Assembly (NCBI GenBank): GCA_030628225.1
Contig: DAOVRJ010000133.1
Span: 1 to 6,896 of the forward strand
Reading direction: 5' to 3'
Length of the DNA stretch: 6,896 nt
Source: Candidatus Zixiibacteriota bacterium
GTDB taxonomy: Bacteria; SM23-81
The position numbers and the translations under genes were made by a program. Below, one piece after another: positions 6,689-6,896 of the stretch. The stretch's first letter is position 1; each line of letters opens with the position of its first letter. Below the pieces are notes generated by a model, which did not search any database, was not told the origin of the DNA, and saw only the letters and a list, made by a program, of their open reading frames with translations.

Positions 6689-6730
6689 GTCGCCGGATCC
6701 CAAATGTCGCCTTTGTTATCCCCATTCCCC

Positions 6731-6758
6731 GATCCTAGATGCTAGATCCTGGATGCTT
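6731..6758. repeat. Heptamer array, word GATCCTA/GATGCTA (4 units)
   Basis: Units GATCCTA (6731), GATGCTA (6738), GATCCTG (6745), GATGCTT (6752). GAT begins every unit with exact 7-bp spacing, and the variable positions alternate C/G at the fourth base. Confidence 0.85.
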
Positions 6759-6841
6759 GTTAAGAACAAAACTTCGGAAAATGCAGAGTCAACCTGGCAT
6801 ATACTCAGAATCGAGCATTTCACTTACCAGGATCCAGCATC
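6738..6841. repeat. Inverted repeat, 15-bp arms with 74-nt loop
   Basis: Arm 6738-6752 pairs with 6827-6841 at 14 of 15 positions. The arms come from the two heptamer arrays. The loop has no obvious gene. It could form a long stem in single-stranded DNA or RNA, or simply reflect the same repeat family inserted in both orientations. Confidence 0.6.
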
Positions 6842-6873
6842 CTGTTTTTCATCCAGTATCCAGGATCCGCCTT
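6827..6873. repeat. Heptamer array, word CCAGGAT/CCAGCAT, reverse complement of the 6731 array
   Basis: Units CCAGGAT (6827), CCAGCAT (6834), a decayed stretch (6841-6852), CCAGTAT (6853), CCAGGAT (6860) and a decayed CCGCCTT (6867). The words are the reverse complement of the array at 6731-6758, so the two form an inverted pair. Confidence 0.8.
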
Positions 6874-6875
6874 TC

Positions 6876-6891
6876 TCAACTCTCCAACTCT
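6876..6891. repeat. Octamer pair, word (T/C)CAACTCT, at window edge
   Basis: TCAACTCT (6876) and CCAACTCT (6884) follow each other directly. The word is the same as the core of the nonamer array at 2964-2999. The array is close to the window edge and may have had more units. Confidence 0.6.
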
Positions 6892-6896
6892 ATAAA

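Larger units (their letters stand above)
6689..6896. other. Gene-free region upstream of efp
   Basis: No credible ORF or RNA gene was recognised here on either strand. The region contains two heptamer arrays in opposite orientation, a short octamer array at the edge, and about 70 bp of apparently unique sequence between the arrays. The neighbouring upstream gene is outside the window. Confidence 0.6.

Noticed and set aside
6629-6703. N-terminal extension of EF-P by 25 residues to an upstream ATG
   Set aside because: The extra residues have no counterpart in EF-P, they span the A+T-rich candidate promoter, and the shorter start has a strong Shine-Dalgarno tract and matches the family length.
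6757-6769. Small palindrome TTGTT-AAG-AACAA as an operator
   Set aside because: A five-base stem in A+T-rich sequence is likely by chance, and it lies about 70 bp upstream of the candidate promoter with no second copy.

Overview
The window (about 57-58% G+C by eye) holds six genes, all on the minus strand, so transcription runs from the right edge to the left. The content is that of a bacterial chromosome: bacterial EF-P, a multi-subunit acetyl-CoA carboxylase, a PilT-type retraction ATPase and a split (two-subunit) glycine decarboxylase. PilT and a lipoprotein-type solute-binding protein fit a piliated, probably diderm bacterium. The phylum cannot be fixed from these families. The repeat-rich spacers remind me of Chloroflexi or FCB/KSB1-like environmental genomes, but that is recollection and not proof.

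Layout from right to left. (1) 6629-6896 is a gene-free leader with heptamer arrays (6731-6758 and 6827-6866) and a candidate promoter in front of efp. (2) efp (6628-6068), accB (6019-5549), pilT (5507-4338, GTG start) and accC (4331-2973) form a tight cluster with gaps of 48, 41 and 6 bp, most likely one transcription unit. EF-P serves translation through polyproline stretches. AccB (biotin carrier) and AccC (biotin carboxylase) are two of the components that make malonyl-CoA; the carboxyltransferase genes are not here. PilT, the pilus retraction motor, sits between accB and accC. (3) 2727-2972 is a spacer built almost entirely of short degenerate tandem arrays, each with its own 7-bp or 9-bp word. 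(4) gcvH (2726-2349) and gcvPA (2320-971) encode the lipoyl carrier and the alpha subunit of P-protein of the glycine cleavage system. The catalytic partner gcvPB and gcvT are not in the window. (5) After a short spacer with a strong hairpin (933-971) comes the start of an oligopeptide-type ABC solute-binding lipoprotein (836 to the left edge, incomplete).

The main unexplained signal is the spacer DNA. At least six adjacent or near-adjacent arrays with different words share a 7-bp period, with related 8-9-bp arrays beside them. The two repeat-rich spacers bounding the efp-accB-pilT-accC cluster share several short words in the same order and orientation. One array supplies the last codons and stop codon of accC.
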